IMG/VR virus record: IMGVR_UViG_3300048592_000407
Location: 1 to 22,738 of that record
DNA: 22,738 nt
Reading direction: 5' to 3' (one strand)
Origin: a virus
Positions 6,791-12,383 of the stretch are shown here, piece after piece. Position numbers and translations under genes: made by a program. Numbering within the stretch: position 1 is the stretch's first letter; each line of letters opens with the position of its first letter. The notes beneath the pieces are model-generated. The model was not told where the DNA came from. It ran no database searches and worked only from the letters and a program-made list of their open reading frames with translations.

Positions 6791-8235
6791 GCGCCGACCT
6801 GCTGACCCCCGCCGAGGCCGCCGCGCTCCTGCGCGTGACCCCCGAGACGGTCCGCCGCTGGGTGCGCGCCGCCCGCCCGGCGCTCGACGAGCCCGAGGCC
6901 CCGCCGGCCGCCGTGTCGGACCCGCCTGCTACGCCTGCCCCCATGCCCTCGCGCCCGGACCACGCCCGCCTGCCCGCCCGGGCCCTCGCTGCCCTGCGCA
7001 CCCTCGTGGCGCACGCGGGGGCCGACGGGCGGGTGGGGGCCTCGCGCGCCGCCGTCGAGCGCGCCGCCGGGCTCTCGACGGCGGCCTACACGCGCGCCCT
7101 GGACGACCTCGAGCGGGCCGGGCTCGTCGATCGCGCCCCACAGGGCTGGCGCGACCCGCTCACGGGCGCCTGGCCGACCCGCGCGGTCACGGTGACCGCC
7201 GCCGGCCGCGACCGCGCCGCCGTGCTCACCTGCCCCGCCGAGGTGAGCACCGGTGAGCACGGGGTGAGCACGGGTGAGCACGGCTCGGTGAGCACGGGTG
7301 AGCATCTTGTACAAGATTCCTCTCCTCCTCTTCTTATGAGGAAAAAGGAGGAGAGGAAGGAGGAAGGAGAGCCGTGCTCACTGAGCACGGGTGAGCACGG
7401 GGTGAGCACGGCTCAGGTGAGCACGGGTGAGCACGGCGCCCCCGTGGTCACCGGCGACTGCGTGCTGGTCCGCCTGCCCGCCTCGTGGGGCCCTGCGGTC
7501 GTCGCCCGCGCTCTGCGCGCTCTCGCCGACGCGCTCGACCCCCAGCCGGTCGTCGCCCCCCAGCAGCCAGCCCCTGCCGCGCCACCCTCGCCGGCGCCGC
7601 AGGCCGTCCGTCCCGCGCAGCGCCTCGACGAGCGCGACCATCGCGGCTGGACTGGCCACGACGCTGCCGGCCCGTGCCTGCGCGACCCGGCCCACGGCGA
7701 CTGCACGCCCCGTCTCACCCGCTCCGAGCCCCGCGAGTGGATCGCCTACTGCCCGGTCTGCGACGCGGTGAGGGACCCCGCGAAGCTCGAGGCCGCCCGC
7801 GTCGCCACCATGCACCCCGAGGGCGCGGCCAGGGCGCGCAGGCCTGAGCCCCCGCCCGAGCCCCCGGGTCACCGAGCAGGTCGACGGCCGCTGACGGACC
7901 GCTGGGCCGAGGCGGCCGAGCGCACGCGCGCTGAGCTCGGCGAGGCGGGCACGGGGGCAGGCGCAGTAGCGCGGGCCCTGGCCGAGGCCGAGCGCAGCGA
8001 GGGCATGACCCTGCGCGAGCGCGTAGCGGCTGCGCGCGCTGCCGCCCGGCCCGTGATCCCGCAGCGCCGAGCTCAGCGCGCGTGCGCCAGCTCGTGGGGG
8101 CTGGGTGATGGCCGAGACGAACCCGGACCCGGCCGCTCGGGGTCGGCGCGCTCGCCGCGCCGATCGCGGGGACAACCTGTACTTCGACCCGAAGCTCGGG
8201 ACGTTCGTCTGGCGGAAGGTCCACCCCGAGACTAA
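6787..8235 (+). CDS. Putative replication initiator with HTH and winged-helix domains
   Basis: This 482-residue protein starts at ATG 6787 (ATGA overlap). Residues 5-30 (LLTPAEAAALLRVTPETVRRWVR) are a MerR/excisionase-like helix-turn-helix. Residues 58-150 (ARALAALRTLVAHAG...GASRAAVERAAGLSTAAYTRALDDLERAGLVDR) look like a winged helix. Residues 153-216 are encoded by the iteron arrays and hairpin and read as VSTGEHG repeats with a charged centre (KKEERKEEGE). The C-terminal part is proline-rich, with CPVCD and a late helical region. An initiator gene that contains its own origin is known from lambda O and relatives; that comparison is by architecture, not homology. It could instead be a regulator acting on these repeats. 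The last 131 nt overlap the integrase gene, and that tail looks like out-of-frame sequence. Confidence 0.65.
   Translation: MSADLLTPAEAAALLRVTPETVRRWVRAARPALDEPEAPPAAVSDPPATPAPMPSRPDHARLPARALAALRTLVAHAGADGRVGASRAAVERAAGLSTAAYTRALDDLERAGLVDRAPQGWRDPLTGAWPTRAVTVTAAGRDRAAVLTCPAEVSTGEHGVSTGEHGSVSTGEHLVQDSSPPLLMRKKEERKEEGEPCSLSTGEHGVSTAQVSTGEHGAPVVTGDCVLVRLPASWGPAVVARALRALADALDPQPVVAPQQPAPAAPPSPAPQAVRPAQRLDERDHRGWTGHDAAGPCLRDPAHGDCTPRLTRSEPREWIAYCPVCDAVRDPAKLEAARVATMHPEGAARARRPEPPPEPPGHRAGRRPLTDRWAEAAERTRAELGEAGTGAGAVARALAEAERSEGMTLRERVAAARAAARPVIPQRRAQRACASSWGLGDGRDEPGPGRSGSARSPRRSRGQPVLRPEARDVRLAEGPPRD
7243..7305 (+). repeat. Left iteron array, GTGAGCAC
   Basis: Exact copies start at 7243, 7253, 7264, 7274 and 7288, with a last-base variant (GTGAGCAT) at 7298. 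Steps are 10, 11, 10, 14 and 10 bp, so most copies lie on the same face of the helix. Two iterons make a 21-bp unit encoding VSTGEHG. One inverted copy (GTGCTCAC) lies outside at 7222-7229. Confidence 0.9.
7304..7371. other. Central palindrome and purine/pyrimidine hairpin
   Basis: ATCTTGTACAAGAT at 7304-7317 is a perfect 14-bp palindrome. TTCCTCTCCTCC at 7317-7328 pairs perfectly with GGAGGAGAGGAA at 7347-7358. The + strand is all pyrimidine over 7317-7335 and all purine over 7338-7371, an asymmetry that favours unwinding or triplex-type structure. Confidence 0.85.
7374..7434 (+). repeat. Right iteron array, GTGAGCAC
   Basis: An inverted copy GTGCTCAC at 7374-7381 abuts a variant CTGAGCAC at 7381-7388, giving a 7-bp inverted repeat around one base. 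Exact direct copies start at 7391, 7402, 7417 and 7427. Steps are 10, 11, 15 and 10 bp, close to those of the left array. The copies have the same orientation as the left array, not mirror orientation. Confidence 0.9.
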
Positions 8236-9541
8236 GAAGCGCCTCTGGCGCGACACGCGGCAGACCAGGCGCGACCTGGCCCGGCGGGTCGCGGTGCGCT
8301 TCGACGACGAGCTGCGCGAGGAGCTCGCGGGCGTCGTCCGGGTCGAGGGGTGGGGGCTCGAGCTCGCCCCGCTCGCCGAGGCCTGGGTCGCGGCCGCGCA
8401 GGTCGGGGACCGGGTGCGCGCGGCTCGGCGCGTCCTGATCCTGCGCGCCCTGGCCGACCTGCGGTTGCGCCGGGCGTCGGACCTGCGGGACGTCGCCGGG
8501 ATCGACGAGCGCCTGCGCGCCCTCGGGCACGGGCTGAACAAGGCCCGGCGCGGCTACCAGGACCCGTTGCGGGCCTTCTCGCGGTGGCTCGCCGGGAACC
8601 ATCGTCACCTGCCGACGGACCCGCTGGCGTCGTGGGAGCTACTACCGACGGTGGCGCCGGGCCCGGACGAGGGCCGGCGGGCCCTCATGCCCGCCGAGGC
8701 CGCGGGGGCGTTCCTCGCGCTGCTCGCGCTGGACCGGGAACGGTCGGTGCCTGCGCTGCCGCTGATCCGCGCGCTGTTCGCGACCGGGGCGCGGATCGGG
8801 GCCCTGCTCTCGCGGACCGTCGCCGACTTCGACCCGCAGGAGCGCAGGATCGACCTCGGGCCGGGGGTCGGGCGCAAGCGACGGGGGGCGGGCGCCCTCG
8901 ACGACGCGACCGCTGCGCTGGTCGTGCACGCGGTAGGCGACCGCCAGGCGGGGGCCCTGTTCCTCTCGCCGCAGGGGCGCGCCTGGGACCGCTGGACCGT
9001 CGTGGACGCATGGCGCGGGGCCCTCGGGCTCTGGTTCACGGCCGACTTCTGGCCCGACGACGAGGACCAGGATCCCGAGCTCGTGCGGCTGGTCACCCGG
9101 ACCCTCGAGACGGGCAAGCCGCCCGTGTCCAAGGGCGGGAGCCGGCTGCGGGCCGAGACGGTGGCGGCCCGCGCGGCGCTCGCCCGGCGCGTCGAGGCGC
9201 TCGCCGACCGGCTGCGCGAGGCCTGGGCCGACCGGCTGCGCGGGTGCGACGTCCACGCGATCCGCAAGACGCACCGGACCTGGGCCGAGGTCTCGGGCGT
9301 CCCGGCTGCCGTGATCGACGCGCAGATCGGCCACGCGGACGCCGGGCACGAGGGGGCCCTCGGGCCGCTGCGCGCGCTCGCCGCGGGGTCAACCACGGGC
9401 CGGCGGTTCTACCTGGACCTACGCTCGCCGATCTTCGAGCCGCGACGCTCGGCCGAGGCCGTCTGCGGGTTGCTCGACGCCGCCCTCGCCGAGCTGGCCG
9501 ACGCGCCCCGCGCCCGGCTGCTCGCGCCCGTTCGGACGTAA
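8105..9541 (+). CDS. int: Tyrosine recombinase / phage integrase
   Basis: The protein has 478 residues from GTG 8105 (477 from the ATG at 8108; either could be used). The N-terminal part (DNLYFDPKLGTFVWRKV...) should bind arm-type sites, residues ~95-180 the core-binding helical domain. The catalytic domain shows Arg I in RALFATGARIGALLSRTVADF (R230), HAIRKTHRTW (H384, R387), the following IGHAD, and the nucleophile Tyr436 in TTGRRFYLDL. It integrates phage DNA by strand exchange at att sites. The non-coding stretch right after the stop holds a plausible attP. A large insertion (about residues 300-360) separates the Arg I and HxxR regions. It begins 131 nt before the preceding gene's apparent stop. 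Confidence 0.92.
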   Translation: MMAETNPDPAARGRRARRADRGDNLYFDPKLGTFVWRKVHPETKKRLWRDTRQTRRDLARRVAVRFDDELREELAGVVRVEGWGLELAPLAEAWVAAAQVGDRVRAARRVLILRALADLRLRRASDLRDVAGIDERLRALGHGLNKARRGYQDPLRAFSRWLAGNHRHLPTDPLASWELLPTVAPGPDEGRRALMPAEAAGAFLALLALDRERSVPALPLIRALFATGARIGALLSRTVADFDPQERRIDLGPGVGRKRRGAGALDDATAALVVHAVGDRQAGALFLSPQGRAWDRWTVVDAWRGALGLWFTADFWPDDEDQDPELVRLVTRTLETGKPPVSKGGSRLRAETVAARAALARRVEALADRLREAWADRLRGCDVHAIRKTHRTWAEVSGVPAAVIDAQIGHADAGHEGALGPLRALAAGSTTGRRFYLDLRSPIFEPRRSAEAVCGLLDAALAELADAPRARLLAPVRT

Positions 9542-9555
9542 GCCCAGGTCGATCC

Positions 9556-9666
9556 GTGTAGGTGTGTAGGTCGCGTGTAGGTTCCGGGCCGACCTACACG
9601 CGACCTACACGCACTCAACCCGTCTGGCCTCATGCCCTTACGGAGCAGAATGTAGGTCGTGTAGGT
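9556..9666. repeat. Left arm-type site cluster, GTGTAGGT
   Basis: Direct copies at 9556, 9564, 9575 and 9659, inverted copies at 9592 and 9603, and a one-base variant at 9650. The 19-mer GTGTAGGTCGCGTGTAGGT (9564-9582) is matched perfectly by its inverse at 9592-9610 with a 9-nt loop, so a 19-bp stem is possible. It could also end int transcription, but no T-run follows. The 11-bp phasing favours protein binding. Confidence 0.85.
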
Positions 9667-9717
9667 TTCCTCTACCCTTACGCGCGAGAGTTTTCCATGC
9701 CGTTGGCATGGGTCTCA

Positions 9718-9738
9718 TGGCAGTAGGGGTGGCAGTAG
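9718..9738 (+). repeat. TGGCAGTAG tandem, copy 1
   Basis: TGGCAGTAG occurs at 9718 and 9730, 12 bp apart. A copy of this 21-bp arrangement, differing at one base, lies at 9926-9946. The two pairs bracket the tRNA-like core and are distinct from the GTGTAGGT sites. They may bind an accessory factor (excisionase or host protein); this is inference. Confidence 0.8.
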
Positions 9739-9763
9739 ACGGGCGCCGACCGCCGTAAACCTT

Positions 9764-9805
9764 TGGAGACGAAGGGGATCGAACCCTCAACCCCCAGCTT
9801 GCAAA
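9764..9805 (-). other. attP core: 3' part of a tRNA-Ala(UGC)-like sequence
   Basis: Read on the - strand it gives an anticodon loop TTTGCAA with anticodon TGC, a stem strand GCTGG, a short variable region, a T arm with loop TTCGATC between GAGGG and CCCTT, an acceptor strand CGTCTCC and discriminator A. A T at position 70 fits the G3:U70 identity pair of tRNA-Ala. The expected 5' partner strands (CCAGC, GGGGACG) are absent, so it is a fragment, not a gene. Homology seems to start at the anticodon loop, a common crossover point. No CCA is encoded. Confidence 0.75.
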
Positions 9806-9925
9806 TGCCCAATCTGGTTACACCTGGAGACCCCTGGCGACCCCGTTCGGGACACAACGGGCGGTGCCCGCGGGGCCTGTGGGGTCGCGGGGTGTAGCAG
9901 GGTGTATCCCGCGACCACCCGGCCG

Positions 9926-9946
9926 TGGCAGTAGGCGTGGCAGTAG
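9926..9946 (+). repeat. TGGCAGTAG tandem, copy 2
   Basis: TGGCAGTAG at 9926 and 9938, again 12 bp apart. It matches the first tandem at 9718-9738 except for one base in the spacer (gcg for ggg). It lies about 120 bp right of the core. Confidence 0.8.
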
Positions 9947-10046
9947 GGTGGTTGTTCACGGTGGCGGACGGCTGGTCTCGGCTGCGTGCCACGGGATCCC
10001 GAAAACGCATGTTCTGGGGAGCGACAAGGTGCGATTTTCCTGCACG

Positions 10047-10157
10047 ACCTACACTTTTCGGCGCAAGCCGCTGAGCTCGTGCGACTTGGGCTCGTGTAGG
10101 TCGCGTGTAGGTGGGGGGAACGACCTACACGAACGGCCCCGACCTACACGAACGGCC
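10047..10157. repeat. Right arm-type site cluster, GTGTAGGT
   Basis: Inverted copies at 10047, 10123 and 10142, direct copies at 10094 and 10105. The 19-mer at 10094-10112 is identical to 9564-9582. GACCTACACGAACGGCC occurs at 10122-10138 and 10141-10157, a 17-bp direct repeat with a 19-bp period. Confidence 0.85.
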
Positions 10158-10328
10158 GCCCGGCCGACCGACCCCACGCGGGCCCGCCTGGCGCACGCTG
10201 GACCCGGGCCCGCACCGAACCGGCCGGGGGCCCTGCGCGCGTGCGTCCTCGGGCCTCGCTCGCCGTCGCGCGCTTCAACGGCGTCGGCCTACCGGAATCG
10301 CCAGCGCGGGCCCGTCGGGGGCGGGCGG

Positions 10329-10334
10329 TAGCCT
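10329..10334 (+). promoter_or_regulatory. Possible -10 element TAGCCT of a leaderless transcript
   Basis: TAGCCT ends 6 nt before ATG 10341, which fits the TANNNT -10 of leaderless genes where transcription starts at the start codon. No clear Shine-Dalgarno and no good -35 is visible. Confidence 0.45.
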
Positions 10335-10340
10335 GGGCGC

Positions 10341-10556
10341 ATGAGCAGCCCGCGTAGCCGCGCCTGGACCGACCGTGCTCGAGCGGCCGGCGTGAAGGCC
10401 GCTCGAGAGGGGCACGGGCCCGAGGACTGCCCGCGCTGGCTCCGGCCCGAGCTCGTGCGGGCGTGGCGCTCGGGCTGGTCGGAGGCCGCGGTCGAGCAGG
10501 CGCGCGAGGACCTGCGCGCCCAGGCCGAGACGAACCCGACGCCGGCCGCCGGCTGA
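10341..10556 (+). CDS. Rmf/CrpP-like small protein
   Basis: This 71-residue basic protein starts at ATG 10341. The core AGVKAAREGHGPEDCP then LVRAWRSGWSEA (about residues 16-49) follows the ribosome modulation factor / CrpP pattern: G..AA..G....DCP...........AW..GW..A. Rmf in gamma-proteobacteria helps form hibernating 100S ribosomes; the CrpP-like proteins share the fold but their roles are disputed. The gene stands alone between attP and the packaging genes. In an integrated prophage it would lie at the end next to the host chromosome, a usual place for genes expressed in lysogens. The assignment rests on a short motif, so function is inference. Confidence 0.65.
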   Translation: MSSPRSRAWTDRARAAGVKAAREGHGPEDCPRWLRPELVRAWRSGWSEAAVEQAREDLRAQAETNPTPAAG

Positions 10557-10958
10557 CCCGGCCGGGCCCGCTCGGGCCTGGCACGTAGCCGCCGCCCTCT
10601 GCCTGGGTCGCTCCTGGGCCGAACGCCTGCGAGCCCCCAGGGCGGGCGCTCGCCGTCCGGTGCCGCCGGGCGACCCCCGCGATCCGGCCGGCGCCCTGGC
10701 GCCCCCCGCGTGAGCCCAGGGGTGCCACCCACAGGGCGGGGGGGGTGTCTTTGGGTCCTCCCCACAAGTCCTTTGCCTGAGCTGCGAGGGCTTCCTCTGT
10801 GGGAGGGTTTCACGCACCCGGGACATATGTCCCGGGTGCGTCGCCCGGGCGCTGGCGTAGCGCGTCGCCTACGGTCCGGGTTCGTCTCGCGTCGCCGGCG
10901 CCGCGGTCGCCCGCTCGGGCGCCTCCCGGCTGGCGTGGCGCGGGCCCGGGCGACCCGC
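10557..10958. other. Non-coding gap upstream of the packaging region
   Basis: I see no convincing gene here on either strand. It holds a run of eight Gs (10738-10745), a less GC-biased stretch (10746-10812) and a perfect palindrome (10812-10841). A cos or other packaging site near here would suit a phage with a GpA-type terminase, but no such site can be proven by eye. Confidence 0.5.
10812..10841. repeat. Perfect 30-bp palindrome
   Basis: The half-site acgcacccgggacat is followed at once by its exact reverse complement, with CATATG at the centre. No T-run follows on either strand, so a simple intrinsic terminator is doubtful. It may be an operator, a terminator-like hairpin behind the Rmf-like gene, or part of a packaging site. 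Confidence 0.9.
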
Positions 10959-10964
10959 TACTCT
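10959..10964 (+). promoter_or_regulatory. Possible -10 element TACTCT of a leaderless transcript
   Basis: TACTCT ends 6 nt before GTG 10971, the same spacing as for the genes at 10341, 11814 and 14751. The start is followed by GTGGCCCTC, also seen at 14751. Confidence 0.5.
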
Positions 10965-10970
10965 GTGCGC

Positions 10971-11771
10971 GTGGCCCTCCCCGTCGTCGTCCCCGAGTGC
11001 GGTCCGTCCTGCGGGTGCTGGGCGTGCGTCGACGGGCCCGAGCCCGCGCCCGCTGGTCCCCTCGCGGTCGAGATCGAGCTCGTCAACGGGACCCGATACG
11101 GCTCGTTCGCGGAGTGGGCCCTCGCCGTCCGCAAGAACCTGCGCGCGGCCTACGGCGAGCCCACCCGCCGTGCGCCAGCCGTCGCCCGCGCGCCCGTGGC
11201 GCCGGTCGCCCCGCTGTCGCCCGAGTCGAGCACCGACGAGCTGGTCGCCGAGCTCGTGCGCCGCGAGGCCGCGCGCAAGGCGACGGTCGCCGAGCGGGCG
11301 CGGGCCCGGGCGACCGACCCGGCGCTGGTCGCGGCCCGGCGCGAGCGCCAGCGGGCGCGCTACCACGAGCAGCGCGAGGCCGCGCGCAAGGCCGCTGAGG
11401 CGGCGCCGCTGCCGGTCGTGTCGACGCCCCCGGCTGCGCCAGCCTTCTCGCCGGGCAGCCTCGCGGCGAGCGTCGACGCCGAGCGCGCGCGCTTCGCCCC
11501 CGCCGCCCCCGAGGCGCCCGGCCCGGGCGCCGTCGTGGTGCGCGGGTCGAGCGACCTGGTGCGCTGGCTCGCGGGCCCGGGCCGGGATCGGGTGGCGCTC
11601 TGCCGCGAGGACCTCGCCCCGCTCGCCCTGGCGATCCTCGACGACGTGCGCGCGAACGCGATCCTCGGCGAGTCGCCCGAGGACTGCCCGCGACTCGGCG
11701 GGGACTGGTCGGGCTACCTCGAGCGGGTCGACCTCGAGCGGCTGATCGACGGGCTGGCGGCGAGGGCGTAG
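10971..11771 (+). CDS. Cys-cluster and coiled-coil protein, function unknown
   Basis: This 266-residue protein is read from GTG 10971; the frame is open much further upstream, but that part looks non-coding and the promoter-like element supports this start. A GTG at 10965 is also possible. The N-terminus carries CGPSCGCWAC (residues 10-19), a possible metal site. Residues ~85-145 are a highly charged Ala/Arg/Glu helix (VAELVRREAARKATVAERARARAT...RRERQRARYHEQREAARKAAE). The C-terminus has SSDLVRWLAGPGRDRVALCREDLAPLALAILDDVRANAILG. No family recognised. It lies just before the small terminase, where some phages carry HNH or packaging-associated genes. Confidence 0.6.
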   Translation: MALPVVVPECGPSCGCWACVDGPEPAPAGPLAVEIELVNGTRYGSFAEWALAVRKNLRAAYGEPTRRAPAVARAPVAPVAPLSPESSTDELVAELVRREAARKATVAERARARATDPALVAARRERQRARYHEQREAARKAAEAAPLPVVSTPPAAPAFSPGSLAASVDAERARFAPAAPEAPGPGAVVVRGSSDLVRWLAGPGRDRVALCREDLAPLALAILDDVRANAILGESPEDCPRLGGDWSGYLERVDLERLIDGLAARA

Positions 11772-11801
11772 CGCGCCGGGGTCCCTGTCGGACCCGTCTG
11801 G

Positions 11802-11807
11802 CAGGGT
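11802..11807 (+). promoter_or_regulatory. Possible -10 element CAGGGT of a leaderless transcript
   Basis: CAGGGT ends 6 nt before GTG 11814. The hexamer departs from TANNNT at the first base. No ribosome-binding site is visible between it and the start. Confidence 0.4.
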
Positions 11808-11813
11808 GCGCGG

Positions 11814-12383
11814 GTGGCTCTCACCCGCGCGCAACTCGCCGCCGAGCTCGACATCGCGGAGAAGACCGTCACCCGATGGGTGGCCGCGGGCTGCCCGCAC
11901 GCGCGCGGAGCGCGCGGCGCGCTGCAGTTCGACCTCGCTGCGGTCGTCGAGTGGATGCGCGCGCAGGGGCGGACCGGAGAGCGCGGGCGCCCGACAGGCG
12001 GCAGCTACGCGCCGGTCGGGCCAGGCCAGCCGCCGAGCGCTGAGCGCACGGCGCCGCAGCCAGGCCCGCACCCAGCCCCCGGCGAGAAGCCGTCGCGGGA
12101 GGAGCTGCGCCGGCTGCGCGACGAGGTCGAGCTCCGGATCAAGGAGCTCGAGGCGACGAAGCGCGACCGGCTCGAGCGCGAGGCCGGCGGCGAGCTCGTG
12201 CGCTCCGAGGACGTGCGGCGGTTCTGGGCGAGCCGCGTCGAGCTCGTGCGCCAGGGCTTCGACGCGCTGCCGTCACGCCTGGCGCAGCGGTGCGCCGGGC
12301 GACAGGCCGAGGAGGTCCACGACGAGGCGCGCGACGAGCTCGAGCGCCTGCTGCACAGCTTCGCCGGAGGCGCGCCGTGGTGA
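11814..12383 (+). CDS. Terminase small subunit, Nu1-like
   Basis: This 189-residue protein starts at GTG 11814. Residues 3-35 (LTRAQLAAELDIAEKTVTRWVAAGCP) form the MerR-like winged helix-turn-helix typical of lambda Nu1, followed by FDLAAVVEWMRAQ. A proline-rich linker (about 60-90) leads to a long coiled coil (SREELRRLRDEVELRIKELE...RDRLEREAGGELV, about 92-130), which would mediate assembly and contact with the large subunit. The order with the GpA-type large terminase directly downstream (4-nt overlap) supports this strongly. It recognises the packaging site on phage DNA. Confidence 0.85.
   Translation: MALTRAQLAAELDIAEKTVTRWVAAGCPHARGARGALQFDLAAVVEWMRAQGRTGERGRPTGGSYAPVGPGQPPSAERTAPQPGPHPAPGEKPSREELRRLRDEVELRIKELEATKRDRLEREAGGELVRSEDVRRFWASRVELVRQGFDALPSRLAQRCAGRQAEEVHDEARDELERLLHSFAGGAPW

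Larger units (their letters stand above)
7222..7434. other. Candidate replication origin (iterons plus AT-richer hairpin)
   Basis: Two clusters of GTGAGCAC repeats flank a central block (7304-7371) that is only about half GC by my count, while the surroundings are around three quarters GC. The block holds a 14-bp palindrome, a 19-nt pyrimidine run and a 34-nt purine run. Iterons beside an easily melted segment inside a DNA-binding protein gene are the layout of lambdoid origins. There is no experimental evidence in the sequence; a regulatory or partition-like site is the alternative. Confidence 0.6.
9556..10157. other. attP: attP region: arm-type repeats around a tRNA-derived core
   Basis: The ~800 bp after int (9542-10340) hold no convincing gene. 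They contain two clusters of GTGTAGGT repeats, two copies of a TGGCAGTAG tandem, and between them a 42-nt piece of a tRNA 3' end. Integrase arm sites on both sides of a tRNA-homologous core, directly downstream of int, is the classical attP layout. Both arms are present on one molecule, which suggests a non-integrated form. Confidence 0.72.

Noticed and set aside
9564-9610. Intrinsic terminator of the integrase gene
   Set aside because: The 19-bp stem has no following T-run, and its units recur in the same phasing at 10094-10149, which suits protein sites better; a secondary terminator role remains possible.
9764-9850. Complete tRNA gene on the - strand
   Set aside because: The acceptor, D-arm and 5' anticodon-stem strands are missing upstream of the anticodon loop; only the 3' part can be recognised.
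9678-10010. 110-codon - strand frame across the att region
   Set aside because: It is a translation of the tRNA-like fragment and repeats (GVEGSIPFVSKG is typical of translated tRNA ends); no start signal or domain.
10144-10826. Arg/Gly/Pro-rich open frames on the - strand over the Rmf-like gene
   Set aside because: Several overlapping frames are open equally because of base composition, with no motif and no ribosome-binding site.
10710-10970. N-terminal extension of the gene at 10971 back to 10710
   Set aside because: It spans the G-run, the palindrome and a non-coding-like Arg/Pro-rich stretch; the promoter-like element directly before 10971 favours the shorter form.
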